Of a DNA stretch of 58,677 nt, positions 1 to 9,469 are shown piece after piece (the first letter of the stretch is position 1; each line of letters starts with the position of its first letter). The DNA comes from an uncultured Methanobrevibacter sp. (GTDB lineage Archaea > Methanobacteriota > Methanobacteria > Methanobacteriales > Methanobacteriaceae). Location of the stretch: the NCBI RefSeq assembly GCF_902784195.1, contig NZ_CACZTX010000016.1, forward strand, positions 1 to 58,677, read 5' to 3'. Under the pieces are notes generated by a model that worked only from the letters and a program-made list of their open reading frames with translations, did not search any database and was not told where the DNA came from. A program made the translations under genes and the position numbers.

Positions 1-753
1 AGTACCACAGTAGCCAATATTGCCGCCGCATACAGCAGGGCAGGAAAGAAGGTCATGGTTATTGGATGCGATCCAAAGGCAGACACTACAAGGACTCTCT
101 GCGGCAGGAGGATATCAACTATCATCGACACTTTAAAAGACAATAAGAAGCCTGAGCTAGGAGACCTTGTATATGAAGGCTTCAACGGCATCAAATGTGT
201 GGAAAGCGGAGGACCGGAGCCTGGTGTAGGATGTGCAGGCCGTGGAGTCATCGTTGCCATGAAACGTTTGGAACAGCTTCATGCATTTGACGAGCAGTTT
301 GATGTCATACTTTATGATGTGCTTGGAGATGTTGTCTGCGGAGGCTTTTCAGTTCCATTAAGAGAGGATTATGCAGATGAGGTATTCATTGTATCTTCAG
401 GAGAGTACATGTCTTTGTATGCTGCAAATAATATCACAAAGGGAATAAACAAGCTCAAGGGCAACCTTGGAGGAATAATCTGCAATCGCCGTGGAACAGA
501 TAATGAAATAGAGATTGTGGAGTCATTTGCTGAAAAAATCGGAACCAAGGTCATAGGAATAATAGAGCGAAGCAATTTGATTCAAAGAAGCGAATTGGAT
601 GCAAAAACAGTGGTGGAGTATGCTTCGGATTCTGTTGAGGCTGAAGCTTATTATGGGCTGGCTGATGACATATTTGAAAATGAGAATTATTCCATACCAG
701 AGCCAATGGACAATGATGAATTTGAAGACTTTTTCAAGTCTTTTCTGGATTGA
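1..753 (+). CDS. NifH/CfbC-family iron-sulfur ATPase, 5' truncated by the window
   Basis: The reading frame is open from base 1 and gives 250 residues. It begins inside the P-loop (the GKGGIGK part lies before the window; STT is the first visible piece). The switch region GCDPKADTT follows at about residue 22. Both cluster-bridging cysteines of the NifH fold are present, in GVGCAGRG and DVVCGGF, 35 residues apart as in NifH. The family forms homodimers with one [4Fe-4S] cluster and passes electrons to a catalytic partner with ATP hydrolysis. In methanogens the options are nitrogenase reductase NifH, the coenzyme F430 reductive cyclase component CfbC, or a class IV homologue. No nifD/K or cfbD is visible, so I do not choose. 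The C-terminal tail is acidic (DNDEFEDFF). Confidence 0.85.
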   Translation, partial: STTVANIAAAYSRAGKKVMVIGCDPKADTTRTLCGRRISTIIDTLKDNKKPELGDLVYEGFNGIKCVESGGPEPGVGCAGRGVIVAMKRLEQLHAFDEQFDVILYDVLGDVVCGGFSVPLREDYADEVFIVSSGEYMSLYAANNITKGINKLKGNLGGIICNRRGTDNEIEIVESFAEKIGTKVIGIIERSNLIQRSELDAKTVVEYASDSVEAEAYYGLADDIFENENYSIPEPMDNDEFEDFFKSFLD

Positions 754-1310
754 TTTTACTCTTGATCTAATCTAATTTTTTTAATTTTATCTTTTTCTAA
801 TTTTTTTAATTTTGTTCTGGACTTTATTACTTTTTTACTTATAATCATCTATTTCATTACTTTTTTATAAAAAATTTTTAATAACGCTTTTTTTTTAAAT
901 TGCTAAAATAGTGTTTATTTTGATTTAAACTATAATTTTTAGGTTATCCAAATTTTAGTTAATTTTATATACTGCTTTGAATAGACTTTAAATTGCTCGT
1001 TAATTTTTTAAATTATTAATCTTGTAAATTATTAATCTTTTAAATTATTAATCTTTTAAATTATTAATTTTTTTTAAAAATTAATGGGTAACGTTTATAA
1101 TCATATTCTTTCAGGAATAGAAAGGAGAATATTAAAATTATTTTTAGTGTTCTTCCTATATCCTAGATAAGAAATAGGAATTTAATGATTATAAATAAAA
1201 TTTTCATTTTGTATTTAGTTTAATAATTATTTATTAAACACATGAATTATTTTATTTTTTCATTGATATTGTCCTGATTTTTTTATTAAAGAGATATTTA
1301 ATAAAAATTC
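754..1310. other. AT-rich intergenic region upstream of the adhesin gene
   Basis: No coding signal was seen over about 560 bases. The stretch holds a 16-bp tandem repeat (separate entry) and two imperfect dyads close to the adhesin gene. In one, an ATATTCTTTC arm pairs with a GAAA-GGA-GAATAT arm around 1105-1135, with a 3-nt bulge. The other is TTCCTAT (1153-1159) with ATAGGAA (1174-1180). They could fold in a long 5' leader or act as operators. Which one cannot be settled by eye. Confidence 0.5.
1009..1072. repeat. 16-bp tandem repeat, four copies
   Basis: The unit is TAAATTATTAATCTTT. It starts at 1009, 1025, 1041 and 1057. The first copy ends in CTTG and the last in TTTT. It lies in the adhesin upstream region and is probably a slippage-prone minisatellite. 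Confidence 0.8.
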
Positions 1311-1313
1311 AAA

Positions 1314-1325
1314 GGTGATATTATT
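1314..1325 (+). promoter_or_regulatory. ribosome binding site placed before a non-ATG start (ATT)
   Basis: GGTGA at 1314-1318 is followed after 4 nt by ATT at 1323. The GGTGA-to-ATG spacing in ehaG and ehaM of this window is 4-5 nt. The codons after the ATT give LKNKINKVL, a normal signal-peptide n-region, so initiation here is more likely than at TTG 1356. Confidence 0.55.
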
Positions 1326-4055
1326 CTTAAAAATAAAATTAACAAAGTATTAATATTGCTTGTATTCATTGTATCCATTGGATCTGTTTGCGCAGCAGAC
1401 AGCTCTGATTTCAGTGATGCAATCTCAGCAAATATTGATACAGAAAATTCATGTGCTATTGATAATGTTGATGTCTTAGATGAAAATAACTTAGGTCTTT
1501 GTGAAAGCCAAGCTATTGCAGAAGCAAGCGATGATGAACAAGCTTCATCAGATGCTATTGGCAGTGATGATTATTCCGATAAACTATCTGATGGGGACAG
1601 CGGAACATTCACTGATTTAAAAAATCTTATAAGCTCTACAAGTGAAAATGTAATTGAATTGGACAAGGACTACATATTTTCCGAAGGGGACAGTTTTCTT
1701 TCTATAGGCAAGACATTGACTATTAATGGTAACGGACATACAATAAATGGAAATAATCAATCATATATGCAGATCTCCGCTAAAAATTTCATACTGAACG
1801 ATTTGAATATCGTTAATTGTACTCATAATTATGGCGGAGCTCTTGTATGGTCTGGATCTAACGGTGTAATGAATAATTGTACTGTTTCAGATAGTAGTGC
1901 TACATATGCTGGCGCAGTACGCTGGTCTGGCAGCAATGGATTAATTGCAAATTGTACATTCAATGGTAATGTGGCTGATAAAGAGGGAATCTCTTCTATG
2001 GGAGGAGCTATTCAAACACTTTCAGGTTCAAACATTACAATTTTCAATTGCACATTCAATGACAATTATGCTAATCAGTTCGGCGGTGCTATTCTTGTTG
2101 CAGCTAAAAAAACCACTATTGCCAACTGTACTTTTAATAATAATAAGGTAGGTAACGGTGAAGGTGGTGCCATAGCCATCATTCAAGCGGATTGTATATT
2201 TGAAAACAACACTTTCAATAAGAACTCCGCTACTAGAGGTGGGGCTATAGCAATATATAAAGACAATGTTGTTATAAGGGACAGCACTTTCAAGGAAAAC
2301 CATGCCGAAGCGGCTGGTGCAATCCTTATTGATGCAAGCAATGCTCTTATAGATAATGATGTCTTTATTGACAATGCAGCAACCCGTTACAATGGCGGAG
2401 CCATAAGTGCTATCAGCGGTATCTTTCAAGGACAAGAATGGAAATATACTGCAAACAATGTTACAGTTAATAATTCCAAATTTGATGGAAATACTGCGAA
2501 GAATTACGGAGGCGCTTTAAGTCTCAACGCTCCAAATATCAGGGCATCAACATTTACTAATAACAAGGCAAACGGCTCTTTTGGAGGTGCGCTTTATACA
2601 GTAAATGGTAAGATTTCAGATTCCACTTTCTCAGGCAACACAGCCAATGTCGAGGGAAATGATGTTTATGCATTAAACACTCTTGCTTTAGAGGGTACAG
2701 AGATTCCTGATGAAAATAAGGAAGTCAAGTCTTTAGGCAATCTGTTGAAATTTGACCGTTATTATGATTCAAATGAAGAAATAGCATATATTGAAACTGA
2801 AGATGGCTATACTGGTCTTTGTATTGAAAAAGGCTTCCTTGAATCCCTTCGTGGTGTGGAAAATAATGACATGTCTATTATAAGAAACAGCATTTCAGGA
2901 GAGGATGTCAGCGATTATCTTAAAATACTCGTATTCAAATATTATCCTGAAAATGAGGCTTATAATTTACGCAGTTTTGTATGGAAATTTACTGACGAGG
3001 ACTTCAGATCTTCCTCCAGCACAACTGTTAAATCAATAGTGGATTTATATGATGCCGGATTCAGAGTAAAAGACAATGGCACATGCAGACAGCTTGAGAA
3101 TGGTACTTTCATATACTATGAATTCTCAACCATGGTGACTCCATCTGCAGTTCAGAATTTCATATTGTTCAAGGTGACTTATAAGGATTATAATGAATCT
3201 GTAAGCAAGGAATGTCTCAACAAGACTCCTTATGTCGGAGATATTGTGGAATTCCGCGTGAATGTAACAAATACTGGTGAAACCATTATCAACAATGCAT
3301 TCATCAGCGATAAAAACTACAGTGACAATCTTGAATACAATGGCTGGAAAGCAGATGTGGGAAATTGGAAATATGACGACGATAGCAATACATGGGTATT
3401 ATTGGATCCATTGGAACAAGATCAAACAGCATCCATTATTTTGTTCTTTAAAGTTTTGAATAATGGAACTTTGGAGAATAATGTTTCAGCAGGTGTTGAT
3501 GGAATTGTTCTTGCCAACAATACCACTAATCTGACTGCTTATGCACCTAATTTGACTGTGGAGAAAATCAGCAATAATAAAACAGTCAAGGTTGGTGAAA
3601 AAATCAGTTTTACCATATTGTTAACTAACACTGGTGACTGCAATCTCACTGGAGTTTATGTTAAGGATAATTCGTATTCTGATGGCTTGAAATATGATAG
3701 TTTCATAGATGAGTCCGGTAAATGGACCTTTGATGGTGTTGACACATGGACTTACAATGGAGAACTTGCTCCTGGAGAGACCGCAAGTTTTGATATCGTA
3801 TTTGAAGCATTGACTGCCGGTGTGAAAGTCAATACAGCTATTGCAGGATCTGATATTACAAATGAGACCAACAGCACTAATCAAACTGAAGTAAATGAGA
3901 CTCCTGAGGATGAAACTCCTGAAAAGGATACTCCAAAGAAGATAGCAAATATTTCAAAAAATGTAGGAGTAGCAAATGCTACAGGTAATCCTCTATTTGC
4001 ATTGGTGGCTGTTTTAGTTATATTATTTGGCATGCCGTTAAGACGTAGAAAATAG
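1323..4055 (+). CDS. adhesin-like surface protein with beta-helix and DUF11 repeats
   Basis: A large secreted surface protein of about 910 residues. It has a Lys-rich n-region and a hydrophobic signal segment ending at CAAD, then an acidic, Ser-rich linker. Next come many polymorphic-membrane-protein/parallel beta-helix repeats of the type NCTFN-GN-A-GGAI (about residues 110-450). A unique region follows, then two DUF11 modules (VGDIVEFRVNVTNTGE and VGEKISFTILLTNTGD), a Glu/Pro/Thr stalk and a final hydrophobic helix followed by RRRK. This is the layout of methanobacterial adhesin-like proteins, held in the membrane or wall by the C-terminus. The start is odd. A GGTGA site (1314-1318) is followed 4 nt later by ATT at 1323, and no ATG lies in the signal-peptide region. 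Starting at the first TTG (1356) would cut the n-region off the signal peptide. Confidence 0.88.
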   Translation: MLKNKINKVLILLVFIVSIGSVCAADSSDFSDAISANIDTENSCAIDNVDVLDENNLGLCESQAIAEASDDEQASSDAIGSDDYSDKLSDGDSGTFTDLKNLISSTSENVIELDKDYIFSEGDSFLSIGKTLTINGNGHTINGNNQSYMQISAKNFILNDLNIVNCTHNYGGALVWSGSNGVMNNCTVSDSSATYAGAVRWSGSNGLIANCTFNGNVADKEGISSMGGAIQTLSGSNITIFNCTFNDNYANQFGGAILVAAKKTTIANCTFNNNKVGNGEGGAIAIIQADCIFENNTFNKNSATRGGAIAIYKDNVVIRDSTFKENHAEAAGAILIDASNALIDNDVFIDNAATRYNGGAISAISGIFQGQEWKYTANNVTVNNSKFDGNTAKNYGGALSLNAPNIRASTFTNNKANGSFGGALYTVNGKISDSTFSGNTANVEGNDVYALNTLALEGTEIPDENKEVKSLGNLLKFDRYYDSNEEIAYIETEDGYTGLCIEKGFLESLRGVENNDMSIIRNSISGEDVSDYLKILVFKYYPENEAYNLRSFVWKFTDEDFRSSSSTTVKSIVDLYDAGFRVKDNGTCRQLENGTFIYYEFSTMVTPSAVQNFILFKVTYKDYNESVSKECLNKTPYVGDIVEFRVNVTNTGETIINNAFISDKNYSDNLEYNGWKADVGNWKYDDDSNTWVLLDPLEQDQTASIILFFKVLNNGTLENNVSAGVDGIVLANNTTNLTAYAPNLTVEKISNNKTVKVGEKISFTILLTNTGDCNLTGVYVKDNSYSDGLKYDSFIDESGKWTFDGVDTWTYNGELAPGETASFDIVFEALTAGVKVNTAIAGSDITNETNSTNQTEVNETPEDETPEKDTPKKIANISKNVGVANATGNPLFALVAVLVILFGMPLRRRK

Positions 4056-4067
4056 ATTATGATTGAT

Positions 4068-4089
4068 GTTATGTGCTTTTTCACATAAC
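4068..4089 (+). terminator. hairpin terminator after the adhesin gene
   Basis: GTTATGTG pairs perfectly with CACATAAC across a 6-nt loop. The downstream flank is T-rich (TTTCTTTTTATTTTT). It lies 13 nt after the adhesin stop codon. Confidence 0.7.
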
Positions 4090-4114
4090 AATTTCTTTTT
4101 ATTTTTGCTTTTTT

Positions 4115-4536
4115 TTATTTTACTTTATGCTTTTTTTTTAAATAGCTTAAGTTGTGATAATCCTTATCGATTTTTTCATAAGCATTTCTAGTGCTTGCTA
4201 AAGCATCTCTTTTTCTTTTAAAATAAATCAAATGTGAACTGCAGCTACAGTCTGAGCATCCAAAGCCTGGAATTTCCTCTCCGTCTTTTGATATGGATTC
4301 TGCAAGGTCGCATTCGATTCTTTCCTCTGAAATATTGAATAAAATGTCTCGGATATGGCAATCGGGGCTTTTCAAGAGGTAATCGATATGCCAGTGCATC
4401 TTCTTCTCATCTGATAAGTGCCTGTTTAGGCGGGGAACTAATGAATTCATTGCTGATTATGCATGTTATGTAGATGTCCTATGTCAAGTTTCTCACTTTT
4501 TTTCATAGATATGATTAAACAATATGTTCCTTTCAT
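4115..4536 (-). pseudogene. DUF123 (GIY-YIG-like) protein, interrupted by a frameshift or deletion
   Basis: The C-terminal part, 111 residues in one frame (4450 down to 4115), has the DUF123 signatures KKMHWHIDYLL and CSDCSCSSHL. The family N-terminus lies just upstream in another frame: ATG at 4536 gives MKGTYCLII...KLDIGHLHNMH and then hits TGA at 4449-4447. In intact DUF123 proteins this N-terminus runs into a segment like KGYYVYVGSAMNSL. Here SAMNSL is preceded by an in-frame TAA and about ten residues are missing, so a small frame-breaking deletion near 4450-4465 is the simplest reading. The family is conserved in archaea; its biochemical role is not established. Confidence 0.75.
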
Positions 4537-4637
4537 AATTTAACAACTTTTAATTTTATTTTTAATAATATTAATCGTTATTTTTTTTAAATTAATGGAA
4601 TGTTTTTGTCCATAAATTATTATGTGTACATGTTTAG

Positions 4638-4976
4638 CTATTTTAGGTTTTTTAAATTTTTTAGTGCATCACTATTGTTTTTATGAATCATTCCAACTTT
4701 TTCACATTCACCAAGTTCCACGCAATCTGCACATGTTTCATATTTTCTTGCTGAAGCGCATTTCCTTATAGGGCAGATTGAATCACAGAAGGGAGTTTTC
4801 ACTCCATCGATACGACAACCTACACAATTGATCATTTCTGGACTTATTTTCACTTCATTTAATTCGCTCCAAAGCTTTGAAACTTTTTCACGTAGTTCAT
4901 TATCATCATTCACTGTTGCTATGCGAGCTTCACAGCTCTCACAATCCAATCCGCAATATGCAATGTATTCATTCAT
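4638..4976 (-). CDS. DUF3795 Cys-rich protein
   Basis: A 112-residue cytosolic protein. The N-terminus reads MNEYIAYCGLDCESC, typical of DUF3795, and paired cysteines follow (CVGC, CDSICPIRKC, CADC). The cysteine pattern suggests bound zinc or an iron-sulfur cluster; no enzymatic activity is known. An AAGGGGAT ribosome binding site precedes the ATG. The gene is co-directional with the DUF1848 gene 27 nt upstream, so the two may be co-transcribed. Confidence 0.8.
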   Translation of the reverse strand: MNEYIAYCGLDCESCEARIATVNDDNELREKVSKLWSELNEVKISPEMINCVGCRIDGVKTPFCDSICPIRKCASARKYETCADCVELGECEKVGMIHKNNSDALKNLKNLK

Positions 4977-5003
4977 AATAATCCCCTTATTGATTTTTTA
5001 TTT

Positions 5004-5942
5004 TTAGAATAATTTTGTTTGTCTAGTGCTGTCATTTATTATAAGACTTTTTTGATTCATCTCTTTAATGATGTCATCTTCCTTGATTTCTCCTATTAGA
5101 ATCGGAGATTTTGGATCATGAAGTTTCAAGTTTCTTTTAACCAATCTCTTATTTGAATTTGCATAGCAGTATAGGCAACCATGACCACATGTGTTGTATT
5201 CCCCTATATCATTATTCAAAAGGCAATAGCACTCTCCATTTCTTGCCTTTTGTTTAGGAATATTCAGATTTTTATTTATTGCCCTTTCAATTACCTCTTT
5301 TGTCATGCAGCCGCTTGAATCTATGCCGAATTTGTCTAATTCAGTTCCTTCTACGCATGTTTTAATTCTTATGTTATTTTCATTTCCTATTCGAGCAAAT
5401 TCTTTCCCTATCTTTAATCTTTCGTCTTTAGTCACTTCTTTGGCTTTAGGAAAATTTCGTTTTGTCTTTTCATATAGGTCAATAAAGCTTATGATTGCTT
5501 CAGTTGTATAATCTGATAATGAATTTATTATATATTCAAATGATTCAATGTGCTTTTCCAAAGTGTATTTCTCATTGATGAAGATTGGATCATACCTTAA
5601 TGTCACATTTTCCTTTCCTAATTTTTTAGAAAGGTATTTGAAGCTTTCTAAAACATCATTCATTGGAGGGATATTTGGCTCTATCTCCTTTTCATAAGGA
5701 GTGATTGTTATATGCCAATACTGATTGAATTTGTCTATCTTTTCAAGATTTTCAAACATTGGCTTTGGATTTTTAGTACAGAAGATTATGCAATCTATAA
5801 GTTCCGGATCTAATCTATAGGAATATATTTGGTTCTTTGCATATGGATTCCTTACATAAACGAATCCATCATCTATCCTATTATAGAACCATTCGCTAAA
5901 AAATCCAGGAATGTCTGTTCTTAAGCCAGTATTTAATATCAT
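5004..5942 (-). CDS. DUF1848 protein with C-terminal cysteine cluster
   Basis: A 312-residue protein. It begins MILNTGLRTDIPGFFSEWF and continues VYVRNPY, the hallmark of DUF1848. Near the C-terminus CYCLLNNDIGEYNTCGHGCLYCYA holds six cysteines, including a CGHGCLYC stretch that recalls radical SAM cluster loops. The TIM-barrel-like family has no confirmed reaction. The start is set by GGAG (complement of 5949-5952) six nt before the ATG at 5942. An upstream in-frame TTG at 5969 has no such site. It sits just before the DUF3795 gene on the same strand. Confidence 0.8.
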   Translation of the reverse strand: MILNTGLRTDIPGFFSEWFYNRIDDGFVYVRNPYAKNQIYSYRLDPELIDCIIFCTKNPKPMFENLEKIDKFNQYWHITITPYEKEIEPNIPPMNDVLESFKYLSKKLGKENVTLRYDPIFINEKYTLEKHIESFEYIINSLSDYTTEAIISFIDLYEKTKRNFPKAKEVTKDERLKIGKEFARIGNENNIRIKTCVEGTELDKFGIDSSGCMTKEVIERAINKNLNIPKQKARNGECYCLLNNDIGEYNTCGHGCLYCYANSNKRLVKRNLKLHDPKSPILIGEIKEDDIIKEMNQKSLIINDSTRQTKLF

Positions 5943-6050
5943 TTGAAGCTCCATTTTATGATAATTCAATATATTTATTAGTTTTCATATATCTATTTGG
6001 ATTTGGTTTTTTAAAAATATTTTTATAAAATAATTTGCATAACTCTTATT

Positions 6051-6464
6051 ATGAATTTTAAGATTATGGCAAAGGGACATGAAAACGTATTGTCTTTGCA
6101 TAAATCCACATTTGAAATAACAAAGGATAAGGACTTGAGCCTTGCTGGAGATTGCATTATCGGATTGGATATTGACAAGTCAATGGAGGATTTTCCTGAT
6201 GAATTCAAGGAAAAGCTGGCTAATGATGATACTAAAGTCATAGTCGAATTAAAGACTCCCAATGCATCTGATACTATAGAGGGCTATGGTCATCATGATT
6301 TAACCCTGTCTCATCCAACAGATATCGTTTGCAGAAAAAGCACTTTTGTATGCTCTAGAACCTTAATGATAAAATCTAATAAGGCAGCTATTGATTTAAA
6401 TAGGGATTTGATTAAGGATTTGGCTAATGGTGAATCTATGGAGGTTAATATAATATTATATTAA
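6051..6464 (+). CDS. DUF371 archaeal conserved protein
   Basis: A 137-residue protein matching the archaeal DUF371 family by its opening (AKGHENVLSLHKSTFEITK) and internal pieces (SLAGDCIIG, GYGHHDLTLSHPTDIV). No catalytic motif is recognisable and the function is unknown. No ribosome binding site lies before the ATG. A TTTTTATAAA element at about 6020-6029 lies roughly 25-30 nt upstream, so the mRNA is probably leaderless. The gene is divergent from the DUF1848 gene. Confidence 0.85.
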   Translation: MNFKIMAKGHENVLSLHKSTFEITKDKDLSLAGDCIIGLDIDKSMEDFPDEFKEKLANDDTKVIVELKTPNASDTIEGYGHHDLTLSHPTDIVCRKSTFVCSRTLMIKSNKAAIDLNRDLIKDLANGESMEVNIILY

Positions 6465-6571
6465 CTATAATCTTATTTTTTCTTTTATTTTGTAGTAAGA
6501 TTTAAATAAGATAATAAATATATTATATAGTACTGTATTATTAATATGGTTAATTTTATTCTATTTTTAAT

Positions 6572-6658
<87 letters not shown>

Positions 6659-6772
6659 TTTTTATAATTATTCATGACTATTTTAATTCTTTTTATTCTT
6701 TTTATTCTTTTCATTATTAATTTTGCATTAATATGATTGCTTATTTTTTTAAAATGCTATTTTTTCATCATA

Positions 6773-6780
6773 TTTATATA
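6773..6780 (+). promoter_or_regulatory. TATA box of the galU gene
   Basis: TTTATATA, 76 nt before the galU ATG. This would give a transcript with a leader of about 50 nt carrying the GAGGTG ribosome binding site. Confidence 0.5.
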
Positions 6781-6856
6781 TTTTTATTAATAAAATTAAT
6801 AATATATAAATTCTTTAATGTTTAAGAATTTTAAATTCTAATTTATTTGAGGTGTA

Positions 6857-7705
6857 ATGATGAAGGCAGTAATTCCAGCAGCAGGTTTAGGAACAAGATT
6901 CTTGCCTGCCACTAAAGCTCAACCAAAAGAAATGTTGCCTGTTTATGATAAACCAACCATTCAATATGTAATAGAGGAATCCGTAAACTCTGGTGTAGAC
7001 GATATATTAATTGTTACAGGTAAAGGTAAAAGGTCAATTGAGGATCATTTTGACAGATCCTTTGAATTGGAACATCATTTAAAAACTAAAGGCAAAGAGG
7101 ATTTTTTAAAGGAAATTGAATATATCTCCGAATTGGCAGATATTCATTTCATAAGACAAAAAAAGCAAAAAGGTCTTGGAGATGCTATTTATTGTGCAAA
7201 AAAACATATTGGAAATGATCCTTTTGTAGTTATGTTAGGGGATACAATCACTAAAGATGCTGTCCCATGCACAAAGCAATTAATTGATATCTATGAAAAA
7301 TATGGCAAATCAGTTATTGCATTAGAAGAGGTTCCTGATGAAAAGGTAGAAAGATATGGTATTATTGGTGGTGAAGAGATTGAACCTAATATCTATAAAA
7401 TCGATAAATTGGTTGAAAAGCCACCTTTAAGAGTTGCACCAAGTAATTTGGCAATTATGGGAAGATATGTTCTCACTCCTGATATTTTTGATTGCATTGA
7501 GAATGTAGAGCCAGGTTATGGTGGAGAAATTCAATTGACTGATGCATTGTCTAAATTAGATGAAATTTATGGTCAAGTATTTAAAGGCCAATCTTATGAT
7601 ATTGGTAATCGTATTGATTGGTTAAAAACTTCTTTAAAATTTGCTTTAGAAGATGAAAAAGCTAAAGAAGATATTTTAAATTTCATAAAGAATGAAATTA
7701 TGTAA
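6857..7705 (+). CDS. galU: UTP--glucose-1-phosphate uridylyltransferase
   Basis: A 282-residue nucleotidyltransferase that makes UDP-glucose from UTP and glucose-1-phosphate for glycan synthesis in the cytosol. The N-terminal signature AGLGTRFLPATKAQPKEMLP is near-perfect for GalU. VMLGDT (around residue 128), GIIGG and VEKP complete the fold, and the length is normal. GAGGTG precedes a double ATG; the first is used here. It is the first gene of a block with a coiled-coil protein, an epimerase and a glycosyltransferase, all on this strand, so its product probably feeds surface polysaccharide or wall synthesis. Confidence 0.93.
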   Translation: MMKAVIPAAGLGTRFLPATKAQPKEMLPVYDKPTIQYVIEESVNSGVDDILIVTGKGKRSIEDHFDRSFELEHHLKTKGKEDFLKEIEYISELADIHFIRQKKQKGLGDAIYCAKKHIGNDPFVVMLGDTITKDAVPCTKQLIDIYEKYGKSVIALEEVPDEKVERYGIIGGEEIEPNIYKIDKLVEKPPLRVAPSNLAIMGRYVLTPDIFDCIENVEPGYGGEIQLTDALSKLDEIYGQVFKGQSYDIGNRIDWLKTSLKFALEDEKAKEDILNFIKNEIM

Positions 7706-7819
7706 TTGTTTATTGAATGAATTTTAGTAATATTGGATAATTTTTATTTCAATATTTTTTTAATATTGGATAAATTTTTTAATTAATTTATTTAAGATAT
7801 CCTTAATTAAAGTGATTCA

Positions 7820-8365
7820 ATGATTAATGAAAAAAGTCCTCAGGAAGAGATTGAAGAATTAAAGATACAACTTTCCAATTATCGCAAGGAAAACCGTATT
7901 CTTAAGGAAAGGTGTGAATCTTATGAAGATAGGATAGAGCATTTTGCCATTGAAAGAGAAAATCTTTCAAGGGATATAATGCATTTTGAATCATTGGAAT
8001 TGGAAGTAAGACAATATGATATTGAAGAGTTGGCTCTAGAGACTAAAAAATTGAATCATAGGGTAGATGTACTTAGAAGATATCTTAAGTCTGAAAGGGA
8101 GGATAATGAAAAATTAAATGAATTGATTAATAAATTGACTAAAGAATTGAATGATGCCAATTATGAAATTGCTAATCTGGAAAGAGACTTGAGGAAATCA
8201 CGGATTCGTCAGAATCAAAGGACATTCTTTTTGGAAAACCGTTTGGACATAGCGTATACAAAATTGGCTGAGATGAAATACACTTTAAATGAATTTGATG
8301 AATTAGGATTTTTTGAAAGGGTAAGAGGTAAAAAACCTAAAAGCTTAGAGAAAAATGACATTTAG
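7820..8365 (+). CDS. coiled-coil protein of the glycan block
   Basis: A 181-residue, highly charged protein with no signal peptide or membrane segment. From about residue 5 to 150 it is nearly continuous heptad-like sequence (for example EEIEELKIQL, ELINKLTKELNDANYEIANLERDL), which predicts a long parallel coiled coil. The C-terminus is short and basic (RGKKPK). I do not recognise a family. It lies 114 nt after galU and 55 nt before the epimerase gene, so a scaffold or regulator for surface-glycan enzymes is a reasonable guess only. Confidence 0.7.
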   Translation: MINEKSPQEEIEELKIQLSNYRKENRILKERCESYEDRIEHFAIERENLSRDIMHFESLELEVRQYDIEELALETKKLNHRVDVLRRYLKSEREDNEKLNELINKLTKELNDANYEIANLERDLRKSRIRQNQRTFFLENRLDIAYTKLAEMKYTLNEFDELGFFERVRGKKPKSLEKNDI

Positions 8366-8420
8366 TTTTTTGTTTATTTGAATTGGAATTTTATAATATT
8401 TATTGTTAAAGGTGTTTTTT

Positions 8421-9392
8421 ATGGAAACTCAAAGAATTATGGTTACTGGTGGAAGCGGATTTATAGGAACTAATCTTGTAAATGAACTTAGAAATAGAGG
8501 ACATGAAGTTTTATCTGTTGATTTATTGCATCATGAGGATGAGGCGGATTTATACTCTGATTCTTATTCTGACTATGTAAGAGGAGATATTCGTAACTAT
8601 CGTCAAATGGAAAGAATCTTTGATGATAATGAAAAGTTTGATTATGTTTACAACTTAGCTGCAGAATATGGAAGATGGAATGGTGAAGGATATTATGAAA
8701 ACCTTTGGGAAACCAATGTAATAGGTTTAAAGAACATGATCCGTCTTCAAGAGAAATTAGGATTTAGAATGATTTCATTTTCATCTGCAGAAGTTTATGG
8801 TGATTATGAAGGAATCATGACTGAAGATGTTATGGAAAACAGGCCGATTAAGGATACCTATCAAATGAATGATTATGCTATTTCCAAATGGGCTGGAGAA
8901 TTGATGTGCATGAACTCTGCAACCATGTTTGGAACTGAAACTGTAAGAGTTCGTCCTGTAAATTGTTACGGTCCTCATGAAGCTTATTCTCCTTACAAAG
9001 GCTTCATTCCTATTTTCATTTATAAAGCACTTCATGGATTACCTTATTCTGTTCATAAAGGTCATAAAAGAATTATTGATTATGTTGAAGATACTGCAAA
9101 TACCTTTGCAAATATAGTTGATAATTTCATTCCAGGGGAAGTCTACAATGTTGGAAGCAAACAGGAATGGGAAATGACTATTGAAGAGTATTCTGACTTA
9201 GTTTTAGAAGCTGTAGGAATTGATGATTCATTAGTGACTTACACTCCTGCTGAAGCTTTCACCACTAAAGTCAAAACTATTGACTTTTCTAAAGCTATCC
9301 GTGACTTAAAACATGATCCTAAAGTTGATCCTAAAGAAGGAATCAGAAGAACTGTTGAATGGATGAAATGGTATTATAGGATTGAAGATTAA
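8421..9392 (+). CDS. NAD-dependent sugar epimerase/dehydratase
   Basis: A 323-residue extended short-chain dehydrogenase. It has the Rossmann motif TGGSGFIG at the N-terminus, the catalytic YAISK (Y-x3-K) and an upstream SSAEVYGD serine strand. The substrate is a nucleotide sugar, but which one cannot be read from sequence. AAAGGTG sits 7 nt before the ATG at 8421 and decides the start; an upstream in-frame TTG at 8403 lies before that site. It lies between the coiled-coil gene and the GT2 gene, in line with building an activated sugar for export or wall attachment. Confidence 0.88.
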   Translation: METQRIMVTGGSGFIGTNLVNELRNRGHEVLSVDLLHHEDEADLYSDSYSDYVRGDIRNYRQMERIFDDNEKFDYVYNLAAEYGRWNGEGYYENLWETNVIGLKNMIRLQEKLGFRMISFSSAEVYGDYEGIMTEDVMENRPIKDTYQMNDYAISKWAGELMCMNSATMFGTETVRVRPVNCYGPHEAYSPYKGFIPIFIYKALHGLPYSVHKGHKRIIDYVEDTANTFANIVDNFIPGEVYNVGSKQEWEMTIEEYSDLVLEAVGIDDSLVTYTPAEAFTTKVKTIDFSKAIRDLKHDPKVDPKEGIRRTVEWMKWYYRIED

Positions 9393-9469
9393 TTCTTAAT
9401 CTCAATTTTATAATCAAATTTTTTTACTATTTTTTTAATTTTTTAATTAATACATTTTTAAGTGATAAA

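Noticed and set aside
2028-2435. Minus-strand frame within the adhesin gene
   Set aside because: It lies entirely inside a well-supported repeat protein and has no ribosome binding site or recognisable domain.
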